A DNA stretch of 64,000 nucleotides from an uncultured Clostridia bacterium (lineage in GTDB: Bacteria; Bacillota_A; Clostridia; TANB77; CAG-508), in assembly GCA_944393405.1 (NCBI GenBank), contig CALYAC010000012.1:14708-78707 (forward strand), in the 5' to 3' direction. Each line of letters opens with the position of its first letter. Position 1 is the stretch's first letter. This document shows, one piece after another, positions 7,764 through 17,922 of this stretch. The translations under genes and the position numbers were made by a program. The notes beneath the pieces are model-generated. The model ran no database searches, was not told the DNA's origin, and saw nothing but the letters and a program-made list of their open reading frames with translations.

Positions 7764-7788
7764 AAAAAGCGAGTATTCTCGCTTTTTT
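7764..7788 (+). terminator. Rho-independent terminator
   Basis: AAAAAGCGAG / CTCGCTTTTT, perfect 10-bp stem, TATT loop, continuing T-run. Confidence 0.85.
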
Positions 7789-7905
7789 TATATGTTTATA
7801 TAATTGGATAAGAATAAAAAATCTACTAATAATTTAAATACTTTTAATATGGAACATCGTATAAATATTTGATATAATCTAAAGTAGTTAAAAGGAGGAA
7901 TATAT

Positions 7906-8265
7906 ATGCAAAATTTATTTATAGAATACCCTAAATGTTCAAAATGCCAAAAAGCTAAGAAATGGCTAGAAGCAAATAAGGTACAATTTGATGATAGACA
8001 CATTATTGAAAATAATCCAACAGAAAAAGAATTAACAGAATGGATAAAAATAAGCGGAAAAGAAATAAAAAGATGGTTTAATACAAGTGGATTAAAATAC
8101 AAAGCGTTAAACCTAAAAGAAAAACTTCCTAATATATCAGATGAAGAAAAAATAAAAATACTTGCAAGTGATGGAATGTTAGTAAAAAGACCAATACTAA
8201 TTAGTGATAAAGGAATATTAATTGGATTTAAAGAAGCGGAATGGAAAGATTTATTGTTAAGGTAG
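7906..8265 (+). CDS. ArsC/Spx-family protein
   Basis: 119 aa with RBS aaaggagg. Thioredoxin-like ArsC/Spx fold: an N-terminal strand, then C11-S-K-C14 (CSKCQKAKKWLE), and the conserved C-terminal block LVKRPILISDKGILIGFKEAEW. The family includes arsenate reductases and Spx regulators that contact RNA polymerase. A CxxC and the KRPI motif do not separate the two; no ars genes are linked, so a redox-related regulator or reductase is the safest call. It is 7 bases upstream of a macrodomain gene. Confidence 0.8.
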   Translation: MQNLFIEYPKCSKCQKAKKWLEANKVQFDDRHIIENNPTEKELTEWIKISGKEIKRWFNTSGLKYKALNLKEKLPNISDEEKIKILASDGMLVKRPILISDKGILIGFKEAEWKDLLLR

Positions 8266-8272
8266 TGATATA

Positions 8273-8788
8273 ATGAACTATGGAAATGTCAAAATTATAA
8301 AATGTGATATAACTACATTAGAAGTAGAAGCAATTGTTAATGCAGCAAATAATTCATTACTTGGTGGTGGAGGAGTTGATGGAGCAATTCATAATGCAGC
8401 AGGACCAGAATTATTAGAAAAATGTAGATTATTAAATGGCTGTAAAGATGGTGAAGCTAAAATAACAAAAGGATATAATTTAAAAGCAAAATATGTTATT
8501 CATACAGTAGCTCCTAAATGGTATGATAATAGAATAGAAAATAAAGAAGAGTTATTAAGAAATTGTTATATTAATTCATATAAATTAGCTAAAGAAAATA
8601 ATATAAAAACTATTGCTTTTCCTTGCATTGGAATGGGTGTATATGCATGTCCATTAGAAATAGGAACAAAAATATCAATAGAAGAAGCAATAAAAAATAA
8701 TTCTAATTTTTCTAAAATCTATTTAGTTTGTTTCAACGATAGAGAATATAATTATTACATAGAATATTTTAATAAAATAAATAGTTAA
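8273..8788 (+). CDS. Macrodomain protein, probable O-acetyl-ADP-ribose deacetylase
   Basis: 171 aa, about a single macrodomain. VNAANNSLLGGGGVDGAIH (ADP-ribose binding loop 1), YVIHTVAPKW, and the second loop CIGMGVYACP, where the usual form is STG-[IV]-[FY]-[GR]-[FY]-P. The family hydrolyses O-acetyl-ADP-ribose or protein ADP-ribosyl esters. The altered loop (CIGMGVYACP) keeps the glycine and aromatic positions. It is the middle gene of three closely spaced genes. Confidence 0.88.
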   Translation: MNYGNVKIIKCDITTLEVEAIVNAANNSLLGGGGVDGAIHNAAGPELLEKCRLLNGCKDGEAKITKGYNLKAKYVIHTVAPKWYDNRIENKEELLRNCYINSYKLAKENNIKTIAFPCIGMGVYACPLEIGTKISIEEAIKNNSNFSKIYLVCFNDREYNYYIEYFNKINS

Positions 8789-8813
8789 ATATATTTTATA
8801 TAAGGAGTAAAAT

Positions 8814-9683
8814 ATGAAATATAACGAATTAAAAGAAATTTCAGATGAAATTATATTACTATATAATAAAATTGCATTAGATAAAAATATAGAAATATAT
8901 AATTATTCAGCACCGCATATAGCAAATTTTTCTAATACAGATAAAGTAATATCGATAATGGGAATAAATCCTAGTGTAGAAGAAAGTAAAAGAAACATTA
9001 CTTTTAATGAAGAATATGATGAAAATAATTTTATAGAATGTGATAATGATTTAGATTTATATTATGTACCTAGAAATAATAAGTTTGATCAAGAGCTTAA
9101 TGAAAAGTTAAAGGAATATACTTGTAACTTTGCACATAAACCATATACACAAATATGCGGAAGTGAAAATCTTCCGTTTAAAAAGTTATTAAAAATGCCT
9201 TGGCAAAAGTATGATGAAAAATTTATTAAAGAGAATTATAGAACTGAAAAAACAAACGAATATATTGAAATAATAAATAAAATCAAAGCAAAATATGATG
9301 AAGAATTATTTGAAGATAAATATTTGATATTTACTAATTTAATATATGTTTCTGATTATAAACAAAGTAGAATATCAAAAGTAATAGAAGATAAAAAATA
9401 TAGATCGGAGTTTACTAATCTGATAAATAAGCTTTTGAATAAACAATTAGAATATTATAACATACAACTACTGATTGTTGCTAATAGCTATGCATCAAAA
9501 TACTTGAGAAAATACATTTTAACTGAAGAAAATAATTGGAAAAGAAGTAGAAAATCAATTCATGCATACGAGAATTCTAAGACAAAGAAGGTTATTTATT
9601 TAACAGCAAGATATTTTGATAGAATGGATGTTTTTTCAAAAGAATTATTTTATGCGGATTTAGAAAGGATAATAAATAAGTAA
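8814..9683 (+). CDS. Unknown protein, possible uracil-DNA-glycosylase fold
   Basis: 289 aa, RBS aaggag. Residues about 42-60 contain VISIMGINPSVEESK; GINPS is reminiscent of motif 1 in UDG-superfamily proteins. Later strands (YLIFTNLIYV, LLIVANSYASKYL) fit an alternating alpha/beta fold, but the canonical C-terminal HPS motif is replaced by VIYLTARYFDRMD. The assignment is therefore weak. Cotranscription with an ArsC/Spx-like protein and a macrodomain suggests a nucleotide or DNA-repair stress operon (inference). Confidence 0.4.
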   Translation: MKYNELKEISDEIILLYNKIALDKNIEIYNYSAPHIANFSNTDKVISIMGINPSVEESKRNITFNEEYDENNFIECDNDLDLYYVPRNNKFDQELNEKLKEYTCNFAHKPYTQICGSENLPFKKLLKMPWQKYDEKFIKENYRTEKTNEYIEIINKIKAKYDEELFEDKYLIFTNLIYVSDYKQSRISKVIEDKKYRSEFTNLINKLLNKQLEYYNIQLLIVANSYASKYLRKYILTEENNWKRSRKSIHAYENSKTKKVIYLTARYFDRMDVFSKELFYADLERIINK

Positions 9684-9711
9684 GATTTGATTAAAGAGAG
9701 AAAAAATAAAT

Positions 9712-9750
9712 AAAATATGTTGAACAATATAAAATTCAACATATTTTATT
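9712..9750. terminator. Bidirectional terminator
   Basis: Perfect 13-bp stem AAAATATGTTGAA / TTCAACATATTTT, 10-base loop, A/T tracts on both sides, between convergent genes. Confidence 0.85.
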
Positions 9751-9754
9751 TTTG

Positions 9755-10282
9755 CTAAGGTTTACAAACTTTACAAGGTTCTCTTCCTTCTGCGATTGCT
9801 TCTTTTAATGTTATTTTATGCCCTTTACCTTTTAAAGTACCACAATTTTCTCTGTGATATTTTGTACCTGTATTTCCTATCCAAACAGTTTTAGAGTTCT
9901 TATCATTAGTAGATATGTTTGTGTTTGATGGTTTAGATGTTGTAGTGGTTGATTTACTAGACGAAGAAGTAGAAGTCTTAGAAGATGTAGTAGTTTTTTT
10001 ATTTATATTTTCTGATTTATTAGATTGTTCTACAGTAGAATTATTGATTTTATTTTCTGAACTTTTATATGTTACATTATTGTTGCTTACGGTATTAGTT
10101 TTTATATCATTATTTGTATCTGAAATTGATTTATTACTATAAATATTATTATATTTTATATTATTAACAATATTAGCTTCGGCCACAGAAGTTTCATCAC
10201 TTTTACTTAAATTTATAAAGCCACCTATCAAAGCAATTATTATAATAACAAATAAGATATATTTAATATTATTTTTATTCAT
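9755..10282 (-). CDS. Anchored Ser/Thr-rich protein with Ada-like Cys domain
   Basis: 175 aa. Residues about 6-25 form an N-terminal membrane anchor. About residues 45-128 are a low-complexity Ser/Thr/Asn/Lys linker suited to crossing the wall. The C-terminal 45 residues contain WIGNTGTKYHRENCGTL ... GREPCKVCKP, a small Cys/His domain resembling the Ada-type metal-binding module often attached to secreted nucleases and surface proteins. The sequence after the anchor (NLSKSDETSV) nearly repeats that of the protein encoded at 11281-12129. Confidence 0.65.
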   Translation of the reverse strand: MNKNNIKYILFVIIIIALIGGFINLSKSDETSVAEANIVNNIKYNNIYSNKSISDTNNDIKTNTVSNNNVTYKSSENKINNSTVEQSNKSENINKKTTTSSKTSTSSSSKSTTTTSKPSNTNISTNDKNSKTVWIGNTGTKYHRENCGTLKGKGHKITLKEAIAEGREPCKVCKP

Positions 10283-10359
10283 TTAAATTCCCCTTCTTTA
10301 ATAAATATATAGTTATTATATCATACTACAATAAAAAATAATATTACTATAAATAAAAA

Positions 10360-11265
10360 TTAAAAGTACATTCCTTGCCACAAATCTTTTTCTCTCATTA
10401 ACTTATCTAATCCATTAATAATCCACTTCTTATGCTTATTCCAATCTGGTGCAACCAAAAGATCCTTAGGAGCATCACCAGAAACTCTATGAATAACAAT
10501 ATCTTTACCAATATGAGTTAATATATATGCACAAGAATGTAAATAATAATCTAATTCTAGAGGAATATATTTATTTTCTAAATATAATTCTTCTAATTTT
10601 GTACCTTTGACGATATAACATGAATGAATTTTTAAACCCTGTATATTATGTTTATTTATAAATTGAACTGTATTTTGTATATCTTCCTTTGTTTCATTTG
10701 GAAGACCAACCATAATATGAGTAACAATATCAATGTTATATCTATTTAAAATTTCTACAGCTTTTGTAAAATCATTATTTGAATAACATCTATTGATTAA
10801 TTTACCGGTCTCTTCATTAGCTGTTTGAAGACCAAGTTCAACAGAAACATAATATTTATCTGTATAGCTTTGTAAAAGTTTAGCAATATCTTCATTAATA
10901 CAATCTGGTCTAGTAGCAACAGAAAGACCAACAATTCTATCATCAATAAGAGCAGAGTCATATTTTTTCTTTAAATTTTCTAAAGTATCATAAGTATTAG
11001 TAAAGTTTTGAAAATATACAATAAATTTATTAGCTCTTTTAGCTTTATAGCTATTAAAATAATTTCGTACTTGGTTAGAAATTGTATCTAAATGAATATG
11101 ATCTCCAGAACCTTTTTCACTACAAAAAATGCACCCGTTAGTTCCTTTACTTCCATCTCTATTAGGACAAGTAAATCCGCCATCAATACATATTTTTAAA
11201 GTTCTTTCACCAAATTTATTTTTTAAATATTCATTTAAATGATTATATCTATTAATACTTTCCAT
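10360..11265 (-). CDS. Radical SAM protein, YhcC/TIGR01212 family
   Basis: 301 aa, about the family length. The N-terminal iron-sulfur ligands are C33, C45 and C48 (FTCPNRDGSKGTNGCIFC), the wide spacing typical of this subfamily. Later VELGLQTANEETGKLINR and HIMVGLPNETKEDI match radical SAM core motifs. The physiological substrate of YhcC-type proteins is not established. RBS agagga; the gene starts 15 bases after the stop of the upstream membrane-anchored gene, so they are likely cotranscribed. Confidence 0.88.
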   Translation of the reverse strand: MESINRYNHLNEYLKNKFGERTLKICIDGGFTCPNRDGSKGTNGCIFCSEKGSGDHIHLDTISNQVRNYFNSYKAKRANKFIVYFQNFTNTYDTLENLKKKYDSALIDDRIVGLSVATRPDCINEDIAKLLQSYTDKYYVSVELGLQTANEETGKLINRCYSNNDFTKAVEILNRYNIDIVTHIMVGLPNETKEDIQNTVQFINKHNIQGLKIHSCYIVKGTKLEELYLENKYIPLELDYYLHSCAYILTHIGKDIVIHRVSGDAPKDLLVAPDWNKHKKWIINGLDKLMREKDLWQGMYF

Positions 11266-11280
11266 GTTTATCCTCTTAAT

Positions 11281-12129
11281 TTATATATTTAATGCAGAAC
11301 CACTTAATGAGTGAATAATAATATCTTTCGTTTCCAAAGTATCATCATTTATCTTATTTGTAGGAATAGAAACAGTTAAGATGTACATATGATCATCAGA
11401 GACTTCAATGGTACTCCATACTCTATAAGCATAGTACTTAGAAAGAGTAATATCATAAGTAAGTAACTTTCTTGTAACAGATTTATATGTAGAATCTGAT
11501 ATATTAAAATTACTCACACTTCCATAGCCTAATTCATTTGGATAATTACGTATTTTATCTTCTAATAAATGCAAGTAATGATCAGTAGAATAATTAGGGT
11601 AGTTACTAATATCTAGTTCATAAATATATAATGATACATCTTCGTGGTTACCAGAATCTTTGCTAGCACTTACTGTAGAATATGTATTGCTACCGGCACT
11701 ATGAGCATAACCACTAACTTGCCAATTACTTGGATATAGGCAGCCTACACAAAAATTTGTATAGTCATAATTGTATATTAAAGAATTTAAATTACCTGAA
11801 TTGGAATGACTATATGTTTGACCAGAAAAACGGTTATTAGCATCTTTAAAATATACAACGAAATCTTTAATTTGATAATATGAATTATTTTCTTCATTAG
11901 ACTGAGACTGTGTTTGACTTGAAGAAATAATACTATTGATAGTTTGCTCTTTTCTTGAAAGTAAAGTATTTTGAATTAATTCGTTGTGTGCAGAATCATC
12001 GAAAGCTTGAACTGAAGATTCATCACTTTTGGTTAAATTAATAATTAAAAATATACCACCAATGGCAATGAAAATAACTATAACAATAGCTATTACAAAA
12101 ATTGGCTTAGAAATTGGTTGCTCGTCCAT
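11281..12129 (-). CDS. Membrane-anchored extracellular protein, unknown
   Basis: 282 aa. A hydrophobic segment at about residues 9-31 (PIFVIAIVIVIFIAIGGIF) is followed by NLTKSDESSV, a Ser/Gln/Asn-rich linker and a globular part rich in Tyr and Ser (about residues 85-282). No lipobox cysteine. Its anchor-plus-KSDE start is shared with the protein encoded at 9755-10282. Family not recognised; probably surface exposed. Confidence 0.6.
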   Translation of the reverse strand: MDEQPISKPIFVIAIVIVIFIAIGGIFLIINLTKSDESSVQAFDDSAHNELIQNTLLSRKEQTINSIISSSQTQSQSNEENNSYYQIKDFVVYFKDANNRFSGQTYSHSNSGNLNSLIYNYDYTNFCVGCLYPSNWQVSGYAHSAGSNTYSTVSASKDSGNHEDVSLYIYELDISNYPNYSTDHYLHLLEDKIRNYPNELGYGSVSNFNISDSTYKSVTRKLLTYDITLSKYYAYRVWSTIEVSDDHMYILTVSIPTNKINDDTLETKDIIIHSLSGSALNI

Positions 12130-12191
12130 AAATAATTCCCCCTTTTATATGTCAAAATATTATCATATAACGAAGATAAAGTAAAATTATA

Positions 12192-12220
12192 TTGATAAAA
12201 AATTATGTTTATGATATAAA
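12192..12220 (+). promoter_or_regulatory. Sigma-A promoter
   Basis: TTGATA (12192-12197), 17-bp spacer, TATAAA (12215-12220), reading towards the 420-aa gene at 12292. Confidence 0.5.
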
Positions 12221-12291
12221 ATAACTGAGTATGTTGAAAAAATAATATGTAACAGTTAAAGTAGTGATATACTAAAATTTAGGAGGTTAAC

Positions 12292-13554
12292 ATGTTTAAA
12301 AAAACTAAAATAATAATTATTGTTATATCAATCATCTTATTAATTGCAATACTTTGCGTTGCAGGATATTTTGTAATAAGAAACATGAAAATAAATGAAA
12401 GTGTAGGAACAACATGGGGAGATACATATTATGCATATTTAAAAGAAATAAAAATGTCAGATAATAAAACTGAATATGGATTAAACCAAGATACAAATAA
12501 TGTAACAATAGAGTTTATACAAGCATTTGAAGAAGAAGATCCAGTTATGGAAATAGCATATAATAAAGATGGAGCAGAATACTCAAATATATATTATATA
12601 AATGATTCAAAAGCAGTAGAAAAGACTGAGCCAATAGCCGGAACTATAGAGTATTTATATAATATAGAAAAATCAAACTATTCATGGTATGTACATACAA
12701 AAGAAGAAAATGTTGAAAAATATCAAACAGTAAATAAAATAATAAATCAAGATGCAGAAAATGAAGAGTATTCTTTCGAGGAAAAAGATCTAGAAAGAAA
12801 TGAAGCAAATATGAACATATCAGAATTTGATAAAATATTTATAACTACAGATGTAGAAGATAGTTTAAAAAACGAAATTGACTTTAGTTCTGACGATTTA
12901 GATTTTAGAGATATAGTGTCAAATGCAGTTAATGGATACAAAGAAGATAGTGAGCTTTTAACTGAGGAACTTAATCAAAACATAACTAATAGAGTAGAAG
13001 AAATTAAAAATGTAGAAAAAGAATTAGAAGAAAAAGAAAAGCTAGAGAAAGCAAAATTAACTAATGAAAATGTACAAACAAGAATAAGCAATAACTTAAA
13101 ATGGTTTAAAGCAGGATACTTAGGATCTACATATGGATGGAGAGGAGTATATGAATATGTAGATGTATCAGGAAAAGTAAAACTTCCTGATGTTGATGAA
13201 TTTATGATGGTTTATGAAGTAAAAGGAGCAACAAGTATACAAGGAATGAAAAATGAACTTACTAAATACATGACATCAGATGTAGTAAATAAGTTATCTC
13301 AAGATCCTAATTTTGATGCATATTTAAAAGAATATAAAGGTAAAGTTTATTGGATAACTGGAGGAATTGGAGACGGACCAATAATAGACGATACTAAAGC
13401 AGAAGTTATAAGCTCTGATGGAACAACATCAAAAGTAGTACTTGAAGAATATGATGGAATTTCAAATACAAAAATGGAGGAAATAACCTTAACTGTAAAA
13501 TATGAAAATGATCAATACATGATAACAGATTATGATGTAGTTGATAAATTTTAA
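12292..13554 (+). CDS. Anchored extracytoplasmic protein with acidic coiled coil
   Basis: 420 aa, RBS aggagg. Residues about 6-29 are an N-terminal anchor. About residues 30-150 look beta-rich, 150-255 contain an acidic segment with a coiled-coil stretch (VEEIKNVEKELEEKEKLEKA), and the remainder ends in a beta-rich domain (LTVKYENDQYMITDYDVVD) of the kind seen in NTF2-like or DUF extracellular domains. Family not recognised. Monocistronic, with its own promoter and terminator. Confidence 0.6.
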   Translation: MFKKTKIIIIVISIILLIAILCVAGYFVIRNMKINESVGTTWGDTYYAYLKEIKMSDNKTEYGLNQDTNNVTIEFIQAFEEEDPVMEIAYNKDGAEYSNIYYINDSKAVEKTEPIAGTIEYLYNIEKSNYSWYVHTKEENVEKYQTVNKIINQDAENEEYSFEEKDLERNEANMNISEFDKIFITTDVEDSLKNEIDFSSDDLDFRDIVSNAVNGYKEDSELLTEELNQNITNRVEEIKNVEKELEEKEKLEKAKLTNENVQTRISNNLKWFKAGYLGSTYGWRGVYEYVDVSGKVKLPDVDEFMMVYEVKGATSIQGMKNELTKYMTSDVVNKLSQDPNFDAYLKEYKGKVYWITGGIGDGPIIDDTKAEVISSDGTTSKVVLEEYDGISNTKMEEITLTVKYENDQYMITDYDVVDKF

Positions 13555-13568
13555 TAAAAAAAGTATGT

Positions 13569-13598
13569 GAAGATAGAAAAAATTCTATCTTCTTTTTT
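13569..13598 (+). terminator. Rho-independent terminator
   Basis: 10-bp perfect stem GAAGATAGAA / TTCTATCTTC, AAAA loop, six T. It isolates the 420-aa gene from the rpoB promoter. Confidence 0.85.
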
Positions 13599-13660
13599 AT
13601 GTTGCTTATCTGTTACTTAAAAATGAATGCAAAAAATCTTTTAAAAAACTTACAAAAATA

Positions 13661-13690
13661 TTGACAAGCATATTAAAAATATTATATACT
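13661..13690 (+). promoter_or_regulatory. rpoBC promoter
   Basis: TTGACA (13661-13666), 18-bp spacer, TATACT (13685-13690). It would give a leader of about 350 bases before rpoB. rplK, rplA, rplJ and rplL, which normally precede rpoB, are absent here. Confidence 0.65.
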
Positions 13691-13815
13691 ATGATAGTAT
13701 AGGAGTTTTATCGGACGACGAGGTAAAACTTACGGAAACTCTTAAATGAAAACTAAGGGTGATTCAAATAAAAAAGTTAATTTTTGAGAATAAATTTTAA
13801 CAAATAAACAGAAGA

Positions 13816-13858
13816 AGGTTAGTTGGTAATTTATAAAAAGTACCGACCTGCCTTTTTA
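13816..13858 (+). terminator. Terminator-like hairpin inside the rpoB leader (attenuator?)
   Basis: Left arm 13816-13828 and right arm 13841-13853 pair at 11 of 13 positions (two G-T wobbles, a 2-base internal loop), followed by TTTTT. It lies about 190 bases upstream of rpoB and downstream of the promoter, so it could attenuate rpoBC. Upstream, GAGTTT and AAACTC (13703-13743 area) form another helix. The arrangement recalls L10-type leaders but no rplJ follows. Confidence 0.55.
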
Positions 13859-13907
13859 TTGCCGTTTTTTTATCGTTATGTAAATTTAGAAAGAAGAGGA
13901 ATTGCTT

Positions 13908-13990
13908 CAATATTATTTACGGGAATAAGGGTTTAGAGAGCAGTAAACCAATAAAACTGTAAACATAATATTGATGACAAGAAGGACTTC
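13908..13990 (+). promoter_or_regulatory. Structured RNA element in the rpoB leader
   Basis: Nested helices: CAATATTAT (13908-13916) with ATAATATTG (13965-13973), TTTAC (13916-13920) with GTAAA (13959-13963; one base shared), GGTTTA (13930-13935) with TAAACC (13944-13949), then GAAG/CTTC at 13981-13990. Together with the upstream hairpin it fills most of the 495-base gap 13555-14049. No known riboswitch class was recognised. Confidence 0.45.
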
Positions 13991-14049
13991 TTTATAAATC
14001 ATAAATATATATTTTAATTCTGCTTAATCTTTTTTAGGGGTGATTTTCT

Positions 14050-17000
14050 TTGGTAAAAGAAATTAAACACGAGAAATGCTCTCGTAAGACTTTTGCAAAA
14101 ATCGGCGATTCAATCGAAATGCCAAACTTAATTAAAGTCCAAAAAGATTCATACGATTGGTTCGTAGAAGAAGGACTAGGAGAAATCTTAAGAGATATAT
14201 CTCCAATAATTGATTATTCAGGAAACTTAATTCTAGAATTCCTAGATTATTACATGGAAGAAAAAACAAAATACACAGTAGAAGAAGCTAAAGAAAGAGA
14301 TGCAACATATTCAACAAGATTACATGTAAAAGTAAGACTTATTAATCGTGAGACAGGAGAAATTAAAGAACAAGAAATTTATCTTGGAGATTTCCCACTT
14401 ATGACAGATAGTGGTACTTTTATAATCAATGGTGCAGAAAGAGTTGTAGTAAGTCAGCTTGTTCGTTCACCAGGATGTTATTTTGATTCAAGTTATGACA
14501 AAACTGGAAAGAAAATATTTACATCAACAGTAATGCCATTAAGAGGTGCTTGGATAGAATATGAAACAGATGCAAATGATGTATTCTGGGCAAGAGTAGA
14601 CAGAACAAGAAAAATACCTGTTACATCACTTCTTCGTGCTATAGGAGTAGTTACAGATGAACAAATATTAGAACTATTTGGAGAAGAACCAAAACTTACA
14701 GCAACAATACAAAAAGATCCAATAAAAACAGGAGAAGAAGCATTAATTGAAATATATAAGAAGTTAAGACCTGGAGAACTTCCAACAGTTGATGCTGCTA
14801 GAAATTTATTTAATGGATTATTCTTTGATCCTAGAAGATATGACCTAGCTAAAGTAGGTAGATATAAATTTAACAAAAAATTAAGTCTAGCTACAAGAAT
14901 TACAGGAAAGGTTGCTTTTGATTCAATAGTTGATCCAGAAACAGGTGAAGTACTTGTGGAAAAAGACACTGTAATTTCTGAAGAGGTTGCAGAAAATATT
15001 CAAAACTCTGGAATTAACATGGTAGATGTTAAAGTAGATGATAAAAAAGTAAGAATTATAGGTAATGGAACAGTTAATATCCACAAATTCCTACCAAATG
15101 TAGATGTAAGTGATATTCATATTAAAGAATATGTAAATTACAATGTATTAAAATCAATCATAGATACAACTGAAGAAGATAAATTACATGATGTTATAAA
15201 AGAAAGATATGAAGAATTAGTTCCAAGACATGTAACAACAGAAGATATTATTGCTTCAATAAGTTACTTATTAAATTTAGATCATGGACTAGGAGTAATT
15301 GATGATATAGATCACTTAGGAAATAGACGTATTAGATGTGTTGGAGAACTACTTCAAAATCAATTTAGAATTGGTTTAACAAGACTTGAAAGAGTTGTTC
15401 GTGAAAGAATGACAATACAAGACTTAGACGTTGTAACACCACAAACATTAATTAATACAAAACCTATTACATCATCAATAAGAGAATTCTTTGGAAGCTC
15501 ACAATTATCACAATTCATGGATCAAACAAACCCACTTTCTGAGCTTACACATAAAAGAAGAATTTCAGCATTAGGACCTGGAGGTCTTTCAAGAGAAAGA
15601 GCTGGATTCGAGGTTAGAGATATTCACTATACTCACTATGGTAGACTATGCCCAATAGAATCTCCAGAAGGACCTAACGTTGGACTTATTTCAGCACTTT
15701 CATCATTTGCTACAATAAACGAATATGGATTTATTGAAACTCCATATAGAAAAGTAGATCATGAAACTGGAAAAGTTACAGATGAAGTTGTATATATGCC
15801 AGCAGATGAAGAAGATAAATACATAATAGCTCAAGCATCTGAACCATTAGATAAAGATGGAAGATTTGTTAATGACAAAATAAAAGTAAGAATGAGAGAA
15901 GAAATTACAATGGTTGACAAATCACAAGTTGACTTTGTAGATGTTTCTCCAAAACAACTTGTATCTGTTGCAGCAGCAATGATTCCATTCGTAGAGCATG
16001 ATGATGCTAAACGTTCTTTAATGGGTGCTAACATGCAACGTCAAGCAGTTCCACTTTTAATGCCAGAAACACCAATAGTTGGAACAGGTATTGAATATAG
16101 AGCTGCAAAAGATTCAGGAATCACAGTTACAGCAAAAAATGCAGGTGTTGTAGAAAAAGTAACTGGTGATGAAATTATAGTTAGAAATAACAAAGATGGA
16201 TTAGATTCATACAAATTAAGAAAATTCAAAAGAACTAATGGTGGTACATGTATTAACCAAAGACCAGTAGTTTCTAGAGGAGAAAAAGTTAAAGAAGGAG
16301 ATATCCTAGCAGATGGACCTTCAACAAAAAACGGAGAGATGGCACTTGGTAGAAATGTTTTAATAGCATTCACTACTTGGGAAGGTTATAACTACGAAGA
16401 TGCTGTTTTAATAAGTGAAAGACTGGTTAAAGAAGATGTATATACATCAATCCATATTGAAGAATATGATTGTGAATGTCGTGATACTAAACTTGGACCA
16501 GAAGAAATCACAAGAGATATACCAAATGTTGGTGATGATGTATTAAAAGATCTAGATGAAAATGGTATTATAAGAATTGGTGCAGAAGTAAGACCAGGAG
16601 ATATATTAGTAGGTAAAGTTACTCCAAAAGGAGAAACAGAACTTACAGCAGAAGAAAGATTACTTCGTGCAATATTTGGAGAAAAAGCAAGAGAAGTTAG
16701 AGATACATCACTTCGTGTTCCACACGGAGAGCAAGGTACTATAGTAGATGTAAAAATATTTACTAGAGAAAATTCAGATGAATTAGGACCTGGTGTAAAT
16801 CAAATAATTCGTTGCTATATAGCTCAAAAAAGAAAAATATCAGTTGGTGATAAAATGGCTGGACGTCATGGTAACAAAGGTGTTATTTCAAGAATATTAC
16901 CAGAAGAAGATATGCCATTTATGCCAGATGGTACTCCAGTAGATATAGTTTTAAACCCACTTGGTGTTCCTTCTCGTATGAACTTAGGTCAAGTTCTAGA

Positions 17001-17790
17001 GGTTCACTTAGGAATGGCTGCGAAACTATTAGGATGGAAAGTAGCTACACCAGTATTTGATGGTGCTACAGATGAAGAAATAAGAGAAATGTTTAGAAAA
17101 GCTGGATATTCAGAAGACGGAAAAACAACATTATATGATGGTAGAACAGGAGATCCATTTGATCATCCAGTAACAGTTGGTGTAATGTACATGTTAAAAC
17201 TACATCACTTAGTTGATGATAAGATACATGCTCGTTCAACTGGACCATACTCATTAGTTACTCAACAACCTCTTGGAGGTAAAGCACAATTTGGTGGACA
17301 ACGTTTTGGTGAGATGGAAGTTTGGGCACTAGAAGCATATGGTGCAGCATATACATTACAAGAAATGCTTACTGTTAAATCAGATGATACAGTAGGACGT
17401 GTTAAGACATATGAAGCTATAGTTAAAGGAGAAAATGTTCCAGAACCAGGAGTTCCAGAAGGATTCAAAGTTCTTGTAAAAGAATTACAAGCTTTAGGAC
17501 TAGATATTAGGTTATTATCACCTGACAATCAAGAGCTAGAGTTAAAAGAGAATATTGATGATGGAATAGACTTTAATATAGATGATAAAAAAGTTGGAGA
17601 TAATGTTTTAGACACAAATGATTTAAACAACGGATATGAAGAAGAGGCTGTTGAAGCTGATGAAGAAGACGAAGATAATGAAACATTATTTGAAGATTTA
17701 TCAGATGACGAAATAAAACTTGGAGATATAGATGAAGATAATCTATTAAGTGACGAAGACATAATAGATGACGAAGATGAAGATAAATAA
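14050..17790 (+). CDS. rpoB: RNA polymerase subunit beta
   Basis: 1246 aa, TTG start with RBS aggggtga. Full-length bacterial beta subunit: [16 protein letters not shown] near the N-terminus, the rifampicin region at about residues 481-545 ([20 protein letters not shown], then [15 protein letters not shown]), [15 protein letters not shown] at about 933 and a conserved C-terminal clamp region. Residues equivalent to D516, H526 and S531 (E. coli numbering) look wild type. The last 70 residues are an acidic tail. rpoC follows after 132 bases. Confidence 0.99.
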   Translation: MVKEIKHEKCSRKTFAKIGDSIEMPNLIKVQKDSYDWFVEEGLGEILRDISPIIDYSGNLILEFLDYYMEEKTKYTVEEAKERDATYSTRLHVKVRLINRETGEIKEQEIYLGDFPLMTDSGTFIINGAERVVVSQLVRSPGCYFDSSYDKTGKKIFTSTVMPLRGAWIEYETDANDVFWARVDRTRKIPVTSLLRAIGVVTDEQILELFGEEPKLTATIQKDPIKTGEEALIEIYKKLRPGELPTVDAARNLFNGLFFDPRRYDLAKVGRYKFNKKLSLATRITGKVAFDSIVDPETGEVLVEKDTVISEEVAENIQNSGINMVDVKVDDKKVRIIGNGTVNIHKFLPNVDVSDIHIKEYVNYNVLKSIIDTTEEDKLHDVIKERYEELVPRHVTTEDIIASISYLLNLDHGLGVIDDIDHLGNRRIRCVGELLQNQFRIGLTRLERVVRERMTIQDLDVVTPQTLINTKPITSSIREFFGSSQLSQFMDQTNPLSELTHKRRISALGPGGLSRERAGFEVRDIHYTHYGRLCPIESPEGPNVGLISALSSFATINEYGFIETPYRKVDHETGKVTDEVVYMPADEEDKYIIAQASEPLDKDGRFVNDKIKVRMREEITMVDKSQVDFVDVSPKQLVSVAAAMIPFVEHDDAKRSLMGANMQRQAVPLLMPETPIVGTGIEYRAAKDSGITVTAKNAGVVEKVTGDEIIVRNNKDGLDSYKLRKFKRTNGGTCINQRPVVSRGEKVKEGDILADGPSTKNGEMALGRNVLIAFTTWEGYNYEDAVLISERLVKEDVYTSIHIEEYDCECRDTKLGPEEITRDIPNVGDDVLKDLDENGIIRIGAEVRPGDILVGKVTPKGETELTAEERLLRAIFGEKAREVRDTSLRVPHGEQGTIVDVKIFTRENSDELGPGVNQIIRCYIAQKRKISVGDKMAGRHGNKGVISRILPEEDMPFMPDGTPVDIVLNPLGVPSRMNLGQVLEVHLGMAAKLLGWKVATPVFDGATDEEIREMFRKAGYSEDGKTTLYDGRTGDPFDHPVTVGVMYMLKLHHLVDDKIHARSTGPYSLVTQQPLGGKAQFGGQRFGEMEVWALEAYGAAYTLQEMLTVKSDDTVGRVKTYEAIVKGENVPEPGVPEGFKVLVKELQALGLDIRLLSPDNQELELKENIDDGIDFNIDDKKVGDNVLDTNDLNNGYEEEAVEADEEDEDNETLFEDLSDDEIKLGDIDEDNLLSDEDIIDDEDEDK

Positions 17791-17825
17791 AGGTAAGACC
17801 AAAATTTAACTGAATAGTTTCAAAA

Positions 17826-17881
17826 AGGATTTTTAAATTTAAATTAAGGAATTGTGCAGCAGTGTATAATTTAAAAATCCT
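17826..17881. repeat. rpoB-rpoC intercistronic hairpin
   Basis: A perfect 13-bp inverted repeat GGATTTTTAAATT (17827-17839) / AATTTAAAAATCC (17868-17880), 14 bp with the flanking A-T pair, around a 28-base loop. No T-run follows, so it is not a simple terminator. It could be an RNA processing or stability element. Confidence 0.5.
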
Positions 17882-17922
17882 CTAGAAACACATAAAATAA
17901 AATTCAAGGGGGCTAACCAATA

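Noticed and set aside
17826..17881. The rpoB-rpoC hairpin as a terminator.
   Set aside because: No T-run follows and rpoC is expected to be cotranscribed with rpoB.
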